Assembly: GCA_937995555.1 (NCBI GenBank)
Contig: CALKJX010000028.1
Location: 1-6,450 of the forward strand
Length of the DNA stretch: 6,450 nt
Direction of reading: 5' to 3'
DNA from: an uncultured Elioraea sp.
GTDB lineage: Bacteria > Pseudomonadota > Alphaproteobacteria > Acetobacterales > Acetobacteraceae
Below are positions 1 through 6,304 of the stretch, piece after piece. The position numbers and the translations under genes were made by a program. The notes below the pieces were generated by a model that was not told the origin of the DNA, did not search any database, and saw only the letters and a list, made by a program, of their open reading frames with translations. Position 1 is the stretch's first letter. Each line of letters begins with the position of its first letter.

Positions 1-1
1 C

Positions 2-379
2 ATCGCCGAGGTCGCCGACTTCTTCAGCTTCGGAACGAACGACCTGACGCAGACCGTGTTCGGCCTCTCCCGCGACGATGCCGGCAAGTTCCTGCCGCTC
101 TATGTCGAGAAGGGGATCATGCCGAAGGATCCCTTCGTCAGCCTCGACATCGAGGGGGTCGGCGAGATGGTGAGGATCGCCGCCGAGAAGGGCCGGCGCA
201 CCAAGGCCGACCTCAAGCTCGGCATCTGCGGCGAGCACGGCGGCGATCCGGCCTCGATCGCCTTCTGCCAGACGGTCGGGCTCGACTACGTCTCCTGCTC
301 GCCCTATCGCGTGCCGGTCGCGCGGCTCGCCGCGGCGCAGGCCGCGCTGGGGGCGGGCGGCGTGGACCGCACGGCGTGA
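2..379 (+). CDS. ppdK: Pyruvate, phosphate dikinase, C-terminal fragment (5' end outside window)
   Basis: The last 125 residues of pyruvate, phosphate dikinase, the cytoplasmic enzyme that interconverts pyruvate, ATP and Pi with phosphoenolpyruvate, AMP and PPi through a phosphohistidine carrier. The reading frame is open from base 2 to a TGA at 377-379; the true start lies upstream of the window. What is visible belongs to the C-terminal PEP/pyruvate-binding TIM barrel: the FSFGTNDLTQ motif near the left edge, then GLSRDDAGKFLP, and the GICGEHGGDP motif, whose cysteine is the family's catalytic acid that protonates the enolate. The ending with SPYRVPVARLAAAQAAL also matches the family. The related PEP synthase and enzyme I share parts of these motifs, but the SRDDAGKFL segment and the C-terminal ending favour PPDK. 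It converges on the methyltransferase gene, with only 16 bases between the two stops. Confidence 0.95.
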   Translation: MAEVADFFSFGTNDLTQTVFGLSRDDAGKFLPLYVEKGIMPKDPFVSLDIEGVGEMVRIAAEKGRRTKADLKLGICGEHGGDPASIAFCQTVGLDYVSCSPYRVPVARLAAAQAALGAGGVDRTA

Positions 380-395
380 GACGCGCCGACCGCCG

Positions 396-866
396 TCACA
401 GCCAGCGCCGCACCCGCGCGAGGTAGTCGCGATAGGGCTGGCCGAACCGCGCCGCCAGATACGGCTCCTCGCGCGCGATCACGAACCGGTCCATGACGAC
501 GAGCACGGGCACCAGCAGCGCGAGTGCCCAGGGGTTGGCGAGCGCGAGCGCCAGCCCGGCATAGGCGGCGCTGACGCCGAGATACATCGGGTTGCGGCTG
601 ATCGCGTATGGGCCGCGCATCACCAGCCGGCGCGCGGCCTGCCAGGTCGGGATGCCGGTGCCGGCGCGGTGGAACAGCCAGGCCGCCCAGCCGGCGAAGC
701 AGAGCCCGAACACCAGCAGCATCGAGGCCGCGCCATGCCGCAGCCAGTCCGGCCAGGCGAGGTGCGGCCCGAGCGGTGCCAGCCACTCCAGCGCGACCGC
801 CAGCAGGAACGCCCCGCCGTAGAGCACCGGCGGATGCACCGCGACGGGCGGCGGATCGTCGCTCAC
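396..866 (-). CDS. PEMT/ICMT-family integral membrane methyltransferase
   Basis: A 156-residue membrane protein of the phospholipid/isoprenylcysteine methyltransferase superfamily, which uses S-adenosylmethionine at the membrane face. Hydrophobic segments lie at about residues 12-32, 46-65 and 98-125; the last is long enough to be a helical hairpin. The C-terminal signature is complete: G85-P-Y, RNPMYLG at 91-97, the E133-E134 pair followed by YLAARFG, then Y145 and Y148 before a basic tail ending RRWL. In this superfamily the arginine/asparagine and glutamate positions help form the cofactor pocket. The start is GTG at 866-864, chosen because it overlaps the TGA of the upstream ygfZ-like gene (GTGA), implying translational coupling. 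The acceptor cannot be read from sequence: bacterial members act on varied lipids or isoprenoids and many are uncharacterised. The length is normal for the short bacterial members. Confidence 0.87.
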   Translation of the reverse strand: MSDDPPPVAVHPPVLYGGAFLLAVALEWLAPLGPHLAWPDWLRHGAASMLLVFGLCFAGWAAWLFHRAGTGIPTWQAARRLVMRGPYAISRNPMYLGVSAAYAGLALALANPWALALLVPVLVVMDRFVIAREEPYLAARFGQPYRDYLARVRRWL

Positions 867-1684
867 GCCGCGTCGGCCTGCGGCAGCACCATCCAGGCCG
901 GGATCTCGGGCCTGAGCGTCGCCTCCCCGCAGGCGAGCGGCCCGCCCGACCGGATCGCCTCGATGCGCAGGATCGCGAGCGCCCGACCCTCGCGGCCCGA
1001 GCGGATCGTGCCGGCCTCGGCACCGTCGATCAGCGCCGGCGTGCCGGGCGCGGGAAGCGGCCCCTCGACCGCCACCGGCACGAGGCGGCGCTTCACCAGG
1101 CCGCGATACCTGGTGCGCGCGGTCAGCTCCTGGCCCATATAGCAGCCCTTGGTCCAGGAGACCCCGTGCAGTTCGTCGAACCCGGCCTCCAGCAGCAGGG
1201 TGCGGCCGCTCTCGAGGTCGCGCGAGCCGTCCGGCAGGCCGAGCCGCAGCCGGTGGCGGTCATAGTCCGCGGCCTCGGCATCGCCCGATGCGGTGCCGGC
1301 CGGCCGCAGCAGCCGCCACCCGGCCTCGGGAAGCCGCGGGTCGCGCCCGCCCGTCCCCTCGGGCGCGGCGTCGCCCCACGCCGCGAGGACCTCCCAGGCC
1401 GGGCTCTCGTCCGCGATCGCGACCTTCGCGCGCAGCCGGAAGCGCGCGAGCTGCTGCACCAGGAACCCGGCCTGGGCACGCTCGCAGTCGAGCAACAGCC
1501 GCTCGCCGTCGCGGACGATGAAGAAATCGGCGAGCCACCTGCCCTGCGGCGTCAGCAGCGCCGCCCAGACGGGGCCGCGCGCGGCGGCGGCGACGTCGTT
1601 CGACACCAGCCCCTGGAGGAACGTCACGGCATCGGCGCCGGCGATGGCGACGATGCCCCGGTCGGGCAGCACGGCACTCGGCAT
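863..1684 (-). CDS. ygfZ: YgfZ/GcvT-domain folate-binding protein (Fe-S cluster maintenance)
   Basis: A 273-residue protein related to the glycine-cleavage T protein, of the YgfZ/IBA57 group. These proteins bind folate and support assembly or repair of certain Fe-S enzymes, including radical-SAM tRNA-modifying enzymes; that role is known for the family, not shown here. The N-terminus carries the usual strand and helix (IVAIAGADAVTFLQGLVSND, residues 11-30), followed by LLTPQGRWLADFF (43-55). The hallmark K-G-C-Y-x-G-Q-E is at residues 179-186 with the conserved cysteine at 181, followed by ARTRYRGLVKRRL. The protein ends in a small beta-rich C-terminal domain. The start is the ATG at 1684-1682; no strong Shine-Dalgarno sequence precedes it, but the family N-terminus begins correctly. 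It is first in a two-gene minus-strand unit and divergent from the glycosyltransferase operon. The symbol is by family; no test of orthology is possible here. Confidence 0.93.
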   Translation of the reverse strand: MPSAVLPDRGIVAIAGADAVTFLQGLVSNDVAAAARGPVWAALLTPQGRWLADFFIVRDGERLLLDCERAQAGFLVQQLARFRLRAKVAIADESPAWEVLAAWGDAAPEGTGGRDPRLPEAGWRLLRPAGTASGDAEAADYDRHRLRLGLPDGSRDLESGRTLLLEAGFDELHGVSWTKGCYMGQELTARTRYRGLVKRRLVPVAVEGPLPAPGTPALIDGAEAGTIRSGREGRALAILRIEAIRSGGPLACGEATLRPEIPAWMVLPQADAA

Positions 1685-1751
1685 GGGGCGGACATGGGCG
1701 AGCCCGGCCCCTCGCGCAATGCCCCGCGGGCTGTGCTACACGCCGCCCGCG
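1685..1751. promoter_or_regulatory. Divergent intergenic region, likely promoter(s) for both operons
   Basis: These 67 bases are the only gap between the minus-strand ygfZ-like operon and the plus-strand glycosyltransferase operon, so promoters for both must lie here or inside the neighbouring coding ends. On the plus strand an extended -10-like string TGCTACACG occurs at 1734-1742, which would start transcription about at the ATG at 1752. There is no convincing -35 hexamer. On the minus strand a TTGCGC occurs with a poor -10 at 17-base spacing. No purine-rich Shine-Dalgarno sequence lies directly before either start. The assignment rests mainly on gene orientation, and the -10 call is weak. 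Confidence 0.35.
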
Positions 1752-2723
1752 ATGCGCATCCTGTTCGTCACCGCCACCCGGATCGGGGATGCGGTGCTGT
1801 CCACCGGCCTGCTCGACCACCTGATCCGCGCCCATCCGGGCGCACGCATCACCGTCGCCTGCGGGCCGGCGGCCGCCGGGCTGTTCGCGCATGTGCCGGG
1901 ACTCGACCGCGTGATCCCGGTGGAGAAGCGGGACTTCCGCGGGCATTGGTGGTCGCTCTGGGCGGCCTCCGTGCGCACGCGCTGGGATCTCGTCGTGGAC
2001 CTGCGCGGCTCGGCGCTGTCGTGGCTGCTGCGTGCGCGCCGCCGCGCCGTGATGGCCGGCGGGCGGCGGCCGGGGCATCGGCTGGTGCAGCTCGGCGCCG
2101 TGCTGGGGCTCGATCCTGCGCCACTGCCGGTGGTCTGGACCGTTGAGGCGGATCATGCGCGTGCGGCCATGCTGCTGCCGCCAGGCCCGCCGGTGATCGG
2201 CCTCGGCCCGACCGCCAACTGGCCGGGCAAGGTCTGGGCGCCGGAACGGTTCGTCGCGCTCTTCGATCGGCTCGCCGGCGCGGGCGGGGCGCTCCCGGGT
2301 GCACGTGTCGCCGTGTTCGCCGGTCCCGGCGAGACGGAAGCCGCGATGGCCGCTCCCGTGCGCGCGGCGCTCCCGCGCGGGCGCACGATCGACCTCGCCG
2401 GCCGGCTGACACTGACCGAGGCGGCGGCGGCGCTTGCGCGCTGCGCGCTGTATGTCGGCAACGATTCCGGGCTGATGCATCTCGCCGCCGCGGCCGGCGC
2501 GCCGACGGTCGGACTGTTCGGACCGAGCCCGCCCGAGGAATACGCGCCCTGCGGGCCGCACGCGGCGGTCGCGCGCACGCGCGTGCCCATGGCCGAGCTG
2601 ATCGCCGCCCCCGGCTACGACCACCGCACCACCGGCAGCCTGATGGGCTCGCTGCCGGTCGAGGACGTGGTCGGTGTAGCGTCCAGGCTGCTCGCGCGCC
2701 TCGCACCGGCCGCCGCGCAGTGA
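1752..2723 (+). CDS. Glycosyltransferase family 9 (heptosyltransferase-like)
   Basis: A 323-residue GT-B enzyme of family GT9, which includes the ADP-heptose:LPS heptosyltransferases WaaC, WaaF and WaaQ; it is expected to act on the cytoplasmic side of the inner membrane on a lipid A-core acceptor. It opens with MRILFVTATRIGDAVLSTGL, the canonical first strand and glycine loop. It has D83-L-R-G-S in the N-terminal domain, LGPTANWPGKVWAPERF at 151-167 at the start of the C-terminal domain, and the strong YVGNDSGLMHLAAAAGAPTV block (234-253) followed by GLFGP (254-258), which lies in the nucleotide-sugar site. The start at 1752 is chosen over in-frame ATGs at 1719 and 1683 because family members begin at this strand. 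No Shine-Dalgarno sequence precedes it. It is the first gene of a run of overlapping genes. The donor may be heptose or another sugar; sequence alone does not decide, so no symbol is given. Confidence 0.92.
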   Translation: MRILFVTATRIGDAVLSTGLLDHLIRAHPGARITVACGPAAAGLFAHVPGLDRVIPVEKRDFRGHWWSLWAASVRTRWDLVVDLRGSALSWLLRARRRAVMAGGRRPGHRLVQLGAVLGLDPAPLPVVWTVEADHARAAMLLPPGPPVIGLGPTANWPGKVWAPERFVALFDRLAGAGGALPGARVAVFAGPGETEAAMAAPVRAALPRGRTIDLAGRLTLTEAAAALARCALYVGNDSGLMHLAAAAGAPTVGLFGPSPPEEYAPCGPHAAVARTRVPMAELIAAPGYDHRTTGSLMGSLPVEDVVGVASRLLARLAPAAAQ

Positions 2724-3499
2724 CGGCGCCGCGCCTCTCCGCGCTCGTGGTCGCGCGCACCGAGGAGGCCCGGCTCGCGGGGTGTCTCGACACGCTGCGC
2801 TTCGCCGACGAGCTGGTCGTCGTGCTCGACCGCTCGACCGACCGGTCGGGCGAGATCGCGCGCGCGGCCGGGGCGCGCGTGCTCGAAGGCGCCTGGGAGC
2901 TGGAGGGTGCGCGCCGCAATGCCGGGCTCGAGGCCTGCACGGGCGACTGGGTGCTGGAGGTGGACGCGGACGAGCGCGTCCCCGCTTCCCTGGGCGAGGA
3001 GATCCGGCGCGTGATCGCGGCCTCGCCCCATGCGTGGCACGAGATCCCGGTGGACAACTACATCGGCGAGCGCCTGGTGCGGCACGGCTGGGGCGGCTCG
3101 TTCGGCACCTCGGCGGTGCCGCGGCTGTCGCGCAAGGGGGCGAAGCGCTGGGGCATGCAGCGGGTGCATCCGTCGCTCGCCTGGACCGGCACCAAGGGAC
3201 CGCGCCTGACCCATGCGATCCAGCACTACGTCGATCGCGACATCTCCGACGTGCTGCGCCGGCTCGACCGCTACAGCTCCGCCAGGGCGGCCGATCTGCT
3301 CGCCTCGGGCGAGATCGGCACGCTCGCAGGCAATCTGCGCCGGTTCGTCTCGCGCACCGTCAAGTGCTACGTCTCGCGCAAGGGCTATCGCGAGGGCGGC
3401 TGGGGTCTGCTGATCGCGCTCTGCGCCGGGCTCTATCCGCTGCTCGCGCACCTGAAGGCGCGGCTCGAGCCCGAGCGGCACCGGCCGGACGCCTCGTGA
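2720..3499 (+). CDS. Glycosyltransferase family 2, WaaE/KdtX-like
   Basis: A 259-residue inverting GT-A enzyme of family GT2, most like the WaaE/KdtX group that adds glucose or a related hexose to the LPS inner core. The N-terminal nucleotide-binding fold runs from LSALVVARTEEARLAGCLDTL through ADELVVVLDRSTDRSGEIA (29-47) and EGARRNAGLEACTGDW (62-77). It leads to VDADE at 81-85, where the D82-A-D84 metal-binding motif sits. The second half has RVHPSLAW (148-155), RYSSARAADLLASG and a hydrophobic stretch at about 227-246, typical of the group's membrane-associated C-terminus. The start is GTG at 2720, overlapping the GT9 stop (GTGA). No Shine-Dalgarno sequence is apparent, so translation probably depends on coupling. 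The usual Asn-Glu-Glu of the first loop is T14-E15-E16, and the aspartate before STD is offset by one residue from the common DxGSTD pattern. The sugar donor and acceptor are unknown. Confidence 0.92.
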   Translation: MTAPRLSALVVARTEEARLAGCLDTLRFADELVVVLDRSTDRSGEIARAAGARVLEGAWELEGARRNAGLEACTGDWVLEVDADERVPASLGEEIRRVIAASPHAWHEIPVDNYIGERLVRHGWGGSFGTSAVPRLSRKGAKRWGMQRVHPSLAWTGTKGPRLTHAIQHYVDRDISDVLRRLDRYSSARAADLLASGEIGTLAGNLRRFVSRTVKCYVSRKGYREGGWGLLIALCAGLYPLLAHLKARLEPERHRPDAS

Positions 3500-4524
3500 C
3501 GCGCGCGGCGATGATCATGGCGGGCGCGCATCATGGCGGCGCCGAGACGTTCTTCGTCCGGCTCTGCGTCGCCCTTGCGGGCGCGGGCGAGGAGGTGCTG
3601 GCGGTGATCCGCCGCGATGCCGAGCGCGCGTCCGCCCTGCGCCGCGGCGGGCTGGCGCCGGTCGAGCTCGGCTTCGGCGGGCCGCTCGACCTGCTGACCC
3701 GGCCGCGGCTTGCGCGCGCGCTCGCCCGCTTCGGGCCCCGCGTCGCGATGGCCTGGATGAACCGCGCGGCGCGCTTCACGCCGCCGGGGCCATGGGTGCG
3801 CGTCGGGCGGCTCGGCGGCTACTACGATCTCCGCTACTACGCCGGCTTCGACCACCTGGTGGGCAACACGCAGGGCATCGTCGAGTGGATCGCGCGCCAG
3901 GGCTGGCCGCGCGCGCGTGTGCACCACCTGCCGAACTTCGCGCCCGATCTCGCCGGCGCAGCGCCGGTGGATCGTGCCGCGCTCGGCGTTCCGCGCGACG
4001 CCTTCCTGGTGCTGACCATGGGCCGGCTGCACGCCAGCAAGGGCTTCGACGTGCTGATCGAGGCGCTCGCGCATCTGCCCGACGTCGTCGTCGCGATCGC
4101 CGGCGAGGGCGAGGAGCGCGCGGCGCTGGGCGCGCTCGCGGAGCGGCTGGGCGTGGGCGAGCGCGTGCGCCTCCTCGGCTGGCGCGACGACCAGGGGGCG
4201 CTGCTCGCCGCCTGCGACCTGTTCGTCTGCCCCTCGCGTCACGAGCCGCTCGGCAACGTCGTGCTGGAGGCGTGGTCGGCCGCGCGGCCGGTGGTCGCCG
4301 CGTCCTCGCCCGGCCCGGCCGAACTGATCGCACACGGCACGACCGGACTGCTCGTGCCGGTGGAGGATGCACGCGCGCTCGCCGACGCGATCGGCGCGCT
4401 CCGCGACCAGCCGGCGCGCGCGCGCGCCCTCGCCGCAGCGGGCCGCGCCGCCTTCCTGCGCGCGCATGCGGAAGCCCCGGTGCTCGCGCGCTGGCGCGGC
4501 TTCCTGGCCGAGGTCGCCCGCTGA
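3496..4524 (+). CDS. Glycosyltransferase family 4 (GT-B, retaining)
   Basis: A 342-residue GT4 enzyme, expected to transfer a sugar from a nucleotide donor onto a growing envelope glycan in the cytoplasm. The N-terminal domain opens with MIMAGAHHGGAETFFVRL (6-23), containing the glycine-rich GGAE of the family. It carries RVGRLGGYYDLRYY and HLVGNTQGIVEWI, typical of proteobacterial LPS-cluster GT4s, before the linker HHLPNFAPD. The C-terminal domain starts at LTMGRLHASKGFDVLIEAL, with the donor-phosphate-binding R177 and K182, and contains the E-x7-E motif at E250 and E258 (EPLGNVVLE), followed by SPGPAELIAHGTTGLLVPVED. The start is GTG at 3496, giving another GTGA overlap with the preceding stop. 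ATGs at 3511 and 3517 would shorten it by 5 or 7 residues and remain possible. The length is slightly short for GT4, mostly in the N-terminal domain. Confidence 0.92.
   Translation: MTRAAMIMAGAHHGGAETFFVRLCVALAGAGEEVLAVIRRDAERASALRRGGLAPVELGFGGPLDLLTRPRLARALARFGPRVAMAWMNRAARFTPPGPWVRVGRLGGYYDLRYYAGFDHLVGNTQGIVEWIARQGWPRARVHHLPNFAPDLAGAAPVDRAALGVPRDAFLVLTMGRLHASKGFDVLIEALAHLPDVVVAIAGEGEERAALGALAERLGVGERVRLLGWRDDQGALLAACDLFVCPSRHEPLGNVVLEAWSAARPVVAASSPGPAELIAHGTTGLLVPVEDARALADAIGALRDQPARARALAAAGRAAFLRAHAEAPVLARWRGFLAEVAR
4413..4428. repeat. 16-bp perfect GC palindrome within the GT4 gene
   Basis: The string GGCGCGCGCGCGCGCC is its own reverse complement and contains seven consecutive GC dinucleotides (4414-4427). 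It encodes part of a Pro-Ala-Arg-Ala-Arg-Ala stretch near the C-terminus of the GT4. Alternating G-C tracts can adopt Z-form or hairpin structures and may slip, but in DNA this GC-rich, with common alanine GCG/GCC and arginine CGC codons, chance and codon preference are the simplest explanation. Confidence 0.8.
4510..4514 (+). promoter_or_regulatory. Shine-Dalgarno for the AsnB-like gene, inside the GT4 gene
   Basis: GAGGT lies nine bases before the ATG at 4524. It is the only internal joint among the four overlapping genes with a recognisable ribosome binding site; the GT2 and GT4 starts have none this clear. This supports 4524 as the start and suggests the amidotransferase can recruit ribosomes on its own as well as by coupling. 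Confidence 0.55.
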
Positions 4525-6290
4525 TGTGCGGCATCGCCGGCATCGCGCTGAAGCACGGCGAGACCGCGCCCAGCGATGTGCTGGCCGCGCTCGACGCGTC
4601 CCTCGCGCATCGCGGTCCGGACGGCGCCGGGCAGACCGTGGCGGCGGGGGCCGCGCTGGTGCATCGCCGGCTCGCGATCATCGACGTGGCCGGCGGCGAC
4701 CAGCCGCTGTTCGAGCCGGGCGGGGCCGCCCTGATCGCCAATGGCGAGATCTACTCCTATCGCGAACTGCGGCGCGATCTGCTGGCGGATGTCGCCTTCG
4801 CGACGGGCAGCGACTGCGAGCCCGCGCTGCATCTCTATCGCCGCGAGGGGCTCGGCTTCGCGGATCGCCTGCGCGGCATGTGGGCGATCGCGATCCACGA
4901 CCGCGCGGCGCGGCGCGTGGTGCTGTCGCGCGATCCCTTCGGCATCAAGCCGCTCTACCTTGCCGAGACGAAACAGGGTCTCGCCTTCGCCTCCGAACCG
5001 CGCGCGCTGCTGGATGCCGGGCTCGTCGCGCGTGGGATCGATCCGCGGGCGCGCGACGAGCTGCTCGAACTCCAGTTCACCACCGGCGCCGAGACGATCT
5101 TCCCCGGCATCCGTCGCGTGCTGCCGGGCGAGACGATCGCGATCGAGGAGGGGCGCATCGTCGAACGCCGCCGCCGCGCTGCCCTGCCGGAGGGGGAGCC
5201 CGAGACGATCGACGACGAAGCGGCACTCGCGCGGCTCGACGCCGTGCTGACCGAGAGCGTCGATCTGCATCAGCGCAGCGACGTGCCCTACGGGTTGTTC
5301 CTCTCCGGTGGCATCGACAGCGCGGCCGTGCTGGCGCTGATGCGCCGGCTCAACGACCGGCCCGTGCTCGCCTTCACCGCGGGCTTCGACGACGCTTCCG
5401 CCGCCGACGAGCGCGCCTCCGCCCGCTCGGCGGCGCACGCGGCTGGTGCTTCGCACGAGGAGATCACCGTCACCGAAGCCGATTTCTGGACTCATCTGCC
5501 CGCGATCGCCGCCTGCATGGACGACCCGGCCGCCGACTACGCGATCGTGCCGACCTGGCTGCTCGCCCGCCGCGCGCGGCAGGACGTGACGGTGGTGCTG
5601 TCAGGCGAAGGGGGTGACGAGATCTTCGGTGGCTATGGCCGCTACCGCGCCGCCATGCGGCCGTGGTGGCGCGGCGGCAAGGTGATGCGCGCGCGCGGCA
5701 TCCTCGAACGGCTCGGCCTGCGCCGGCACGCGACCTCGGCCTGGCGCGACGGCATGGAGGCGGCGGCGGCGGCGGCCGCCTCGCCCGGGCGCACGCGGCT
5801 GATGGTGGCGCAGGCGACCGACATGGTGGACTGGCTGCCGAACGATCTGCTGACGAAACTCGACCGCTGCCTGATGGCGCATGGTGTGGAGGGGCGCACG
5901 CCGTTCCTTGATCCCGCCGTCGCCGCAGCCGTGTTCCGCCTGCCCGACGGGCTGAAGGTGCGCGGGGGCCTCGGCAAATGGGTGCTGCGCGCCTGGCTCG
6001 ACCGGCACCTGCCGGAGGCACGCGCCTTCGCCCGCAAGCAGGGCTTCACGGTCCCCGTCGGCGCCTGGATCGCGCGCCAGGGCGAGCGTCTCGGTCGTCT
6101 GGTCGCGGCCGACCCCGCGGTGGCCGAGCTTTGTCCGCCCGACGCGGTGGCCGCACTCTATCGCCGCCCCGGCAAGCACGAGGGCTTCGCCGCCTGGACG
6201 CTGCTGTTCTACGCGCTCTGGCACCGCGCGCATGTGCGTGGGCTTGCGCCTTCGGGCGACGTGTTCGACACCCTGGCCGCACGCGGGTGA
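4524..6290 (+). CDS. AsnB-type glutamine-hydrolysing amidotransferase in a glycan operon
   Basis: A 588-residue class II glutamine amidotransferase of the asparagine synthase (glutamine-hydrolysing) family. The N-terminal glutaminase begins MCGIAGI, so Cys2 becomes the nucleophile after Met removal. It has RGPDG at 30-34, RLAIID, NGE at 73-75 and GSDCE at 95-99, then RDPFGIKPLY. The synthetase domain has the ATP PP-loop SGGIDS at 261-266, SGEGGDE at 360-366, LLTKLDR around K445 and D447, and RTPFLD. All catalytic elements look intact. The ATG at 4524 shares its A with the GT4 stop (TGATG). Enzymes of this type within polysaccharide clusters are thought to amidate sugars or other carboxylates rather than make free asparagine, and the position fits that, but true asparagine synthesis cannot be excluded. 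The length is normal (about 550-640 in the family). Odd points are a Cys at the usual Thr of GSDTE and a run of seven alanines at 413-419. Confidence 0.93.
   Translation: MCGIAGIALKHGETAPSDVLAALDASLAHRGPDGAGQTVAAGAALVHRRLAIIDVAGGDQPLFEPGGAALIANGEIYSYRELRRDLLADVAFATGSDCEPALHLYRREGLGFADRLRGMWAIAIHDRAARRVVLSRDPFGIKPLYLAETKQGLAFASEPRALLDAGLVARGIDPRARDELLELQFTTGAETIFPGIRRVLPGETIAIEEGRIVERRRRAALPEGEPETIDDEAALARLDAVLTESVDLHQRSDVPYGLFLSGGIDSAAVLALMRRLNDRPVLAFTAGFDDASAADERASARSAAHAAGASHEEITVTEADFWTHLPAIAACMDDPAADYAIVPTWLLARRARQDVTVVLSGEGGDEIFGGYGRYRAAMRPWWRGGKVMRARGILERLGLRRHATSAWRDGMEAAAAAAASPGRTRLMVAQATDMVDWLPNDLLTKLDRCLMAHGVEGRTPFLDPAVAAAVFRLPDGLKVRGGLGKWVLRAWLDRHLPEARAFARKQGFTVPVGAWIARQGERLGRLVAADPAVAELCPPDAVAALYRRPGKHEGFAAWTLLFYALWHRAHVRGLAPSGDVFDTLAARG
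5760..5780 (+). repeat. Trinucleotide tract (GCG)5(GCC)2 encoding seven alanines
   Basis: Five GCG codons and two GCC codons in a row give residues 413-419 of the AsnB-like protein, between two conserved blocks (after SGEGGDE and before the LLTKLDR segment). The tract is in frame, so slippage would change the number of alanines without breaking the gene. It lies in a region that varies in sequence and length in the family and is unlikely to be catalytic. Confidence 0.75.
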
Positions 6291-6291
6291 C

Positions 6292-6298
6292 GAGGAGG
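6292..6298 (+). promoter_or_regulatory. Strong Shine-Dalgarno for the dehydrogenase-family gene
   Basis: GAGGAGG lies six bases before the ATG at 6305, in the 14-base gap after the AsnB-like stop. It is by far the best ribosome binding site in the window and fixes the start of the next gene. It suggests that translation of this gene does not need coupling, unlike the glycosyltransferase genes upstream. Confidence 0.85.
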
Positions 6299-6304
6299 CG
6301 TTCG

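Noticed and set aside
371..396. Six-base inverted repeat ACGGCG / CGCCGT between the convergent stops of ppdK and the methyltransferase, considered as a bidirectional terminator.
   Set aside because: The stem is only six pairs with a 14-base loop and there is no T-run on either side; such repeats are common by chance in this composition.
1683..1751. Earlier in-frame ATGs (1683, 1719) as starts for the GT9 protein.
   Set aside because: They add residues before the canonical first strand MRILFV, have no ribosome binding site, and the one at 1683 overlaps the ATG of the divergent ygfZ-like gene.
608..2146. A 512-codon plus-strand open frame across the minus-strand operon.
   Set aside because: It lies antisense to two well-supported genes, is rich in Arg, Ala, Pro and Gly, has no recognisable motif, and is expected from the low stop-codon frequency at this GC content.
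1260..2624. A 454-codon minus-strand open frame spanning the divergent region and most of the GT9 gene.
   Set aside because: It overlaps the ygfZ-like gene in another frame and the GT9 gene antisense; its composition is low-complexity and no family resemblance is visible.
3792..4523. Upstream in-frame extension of the AsnB-like gene through the GT4 gene.
   Set aside because: The family requires Cys directly after the initiator Met, which fixes the start at 4524; the upstream translation is Arg/Ala-rich shadow sequence.
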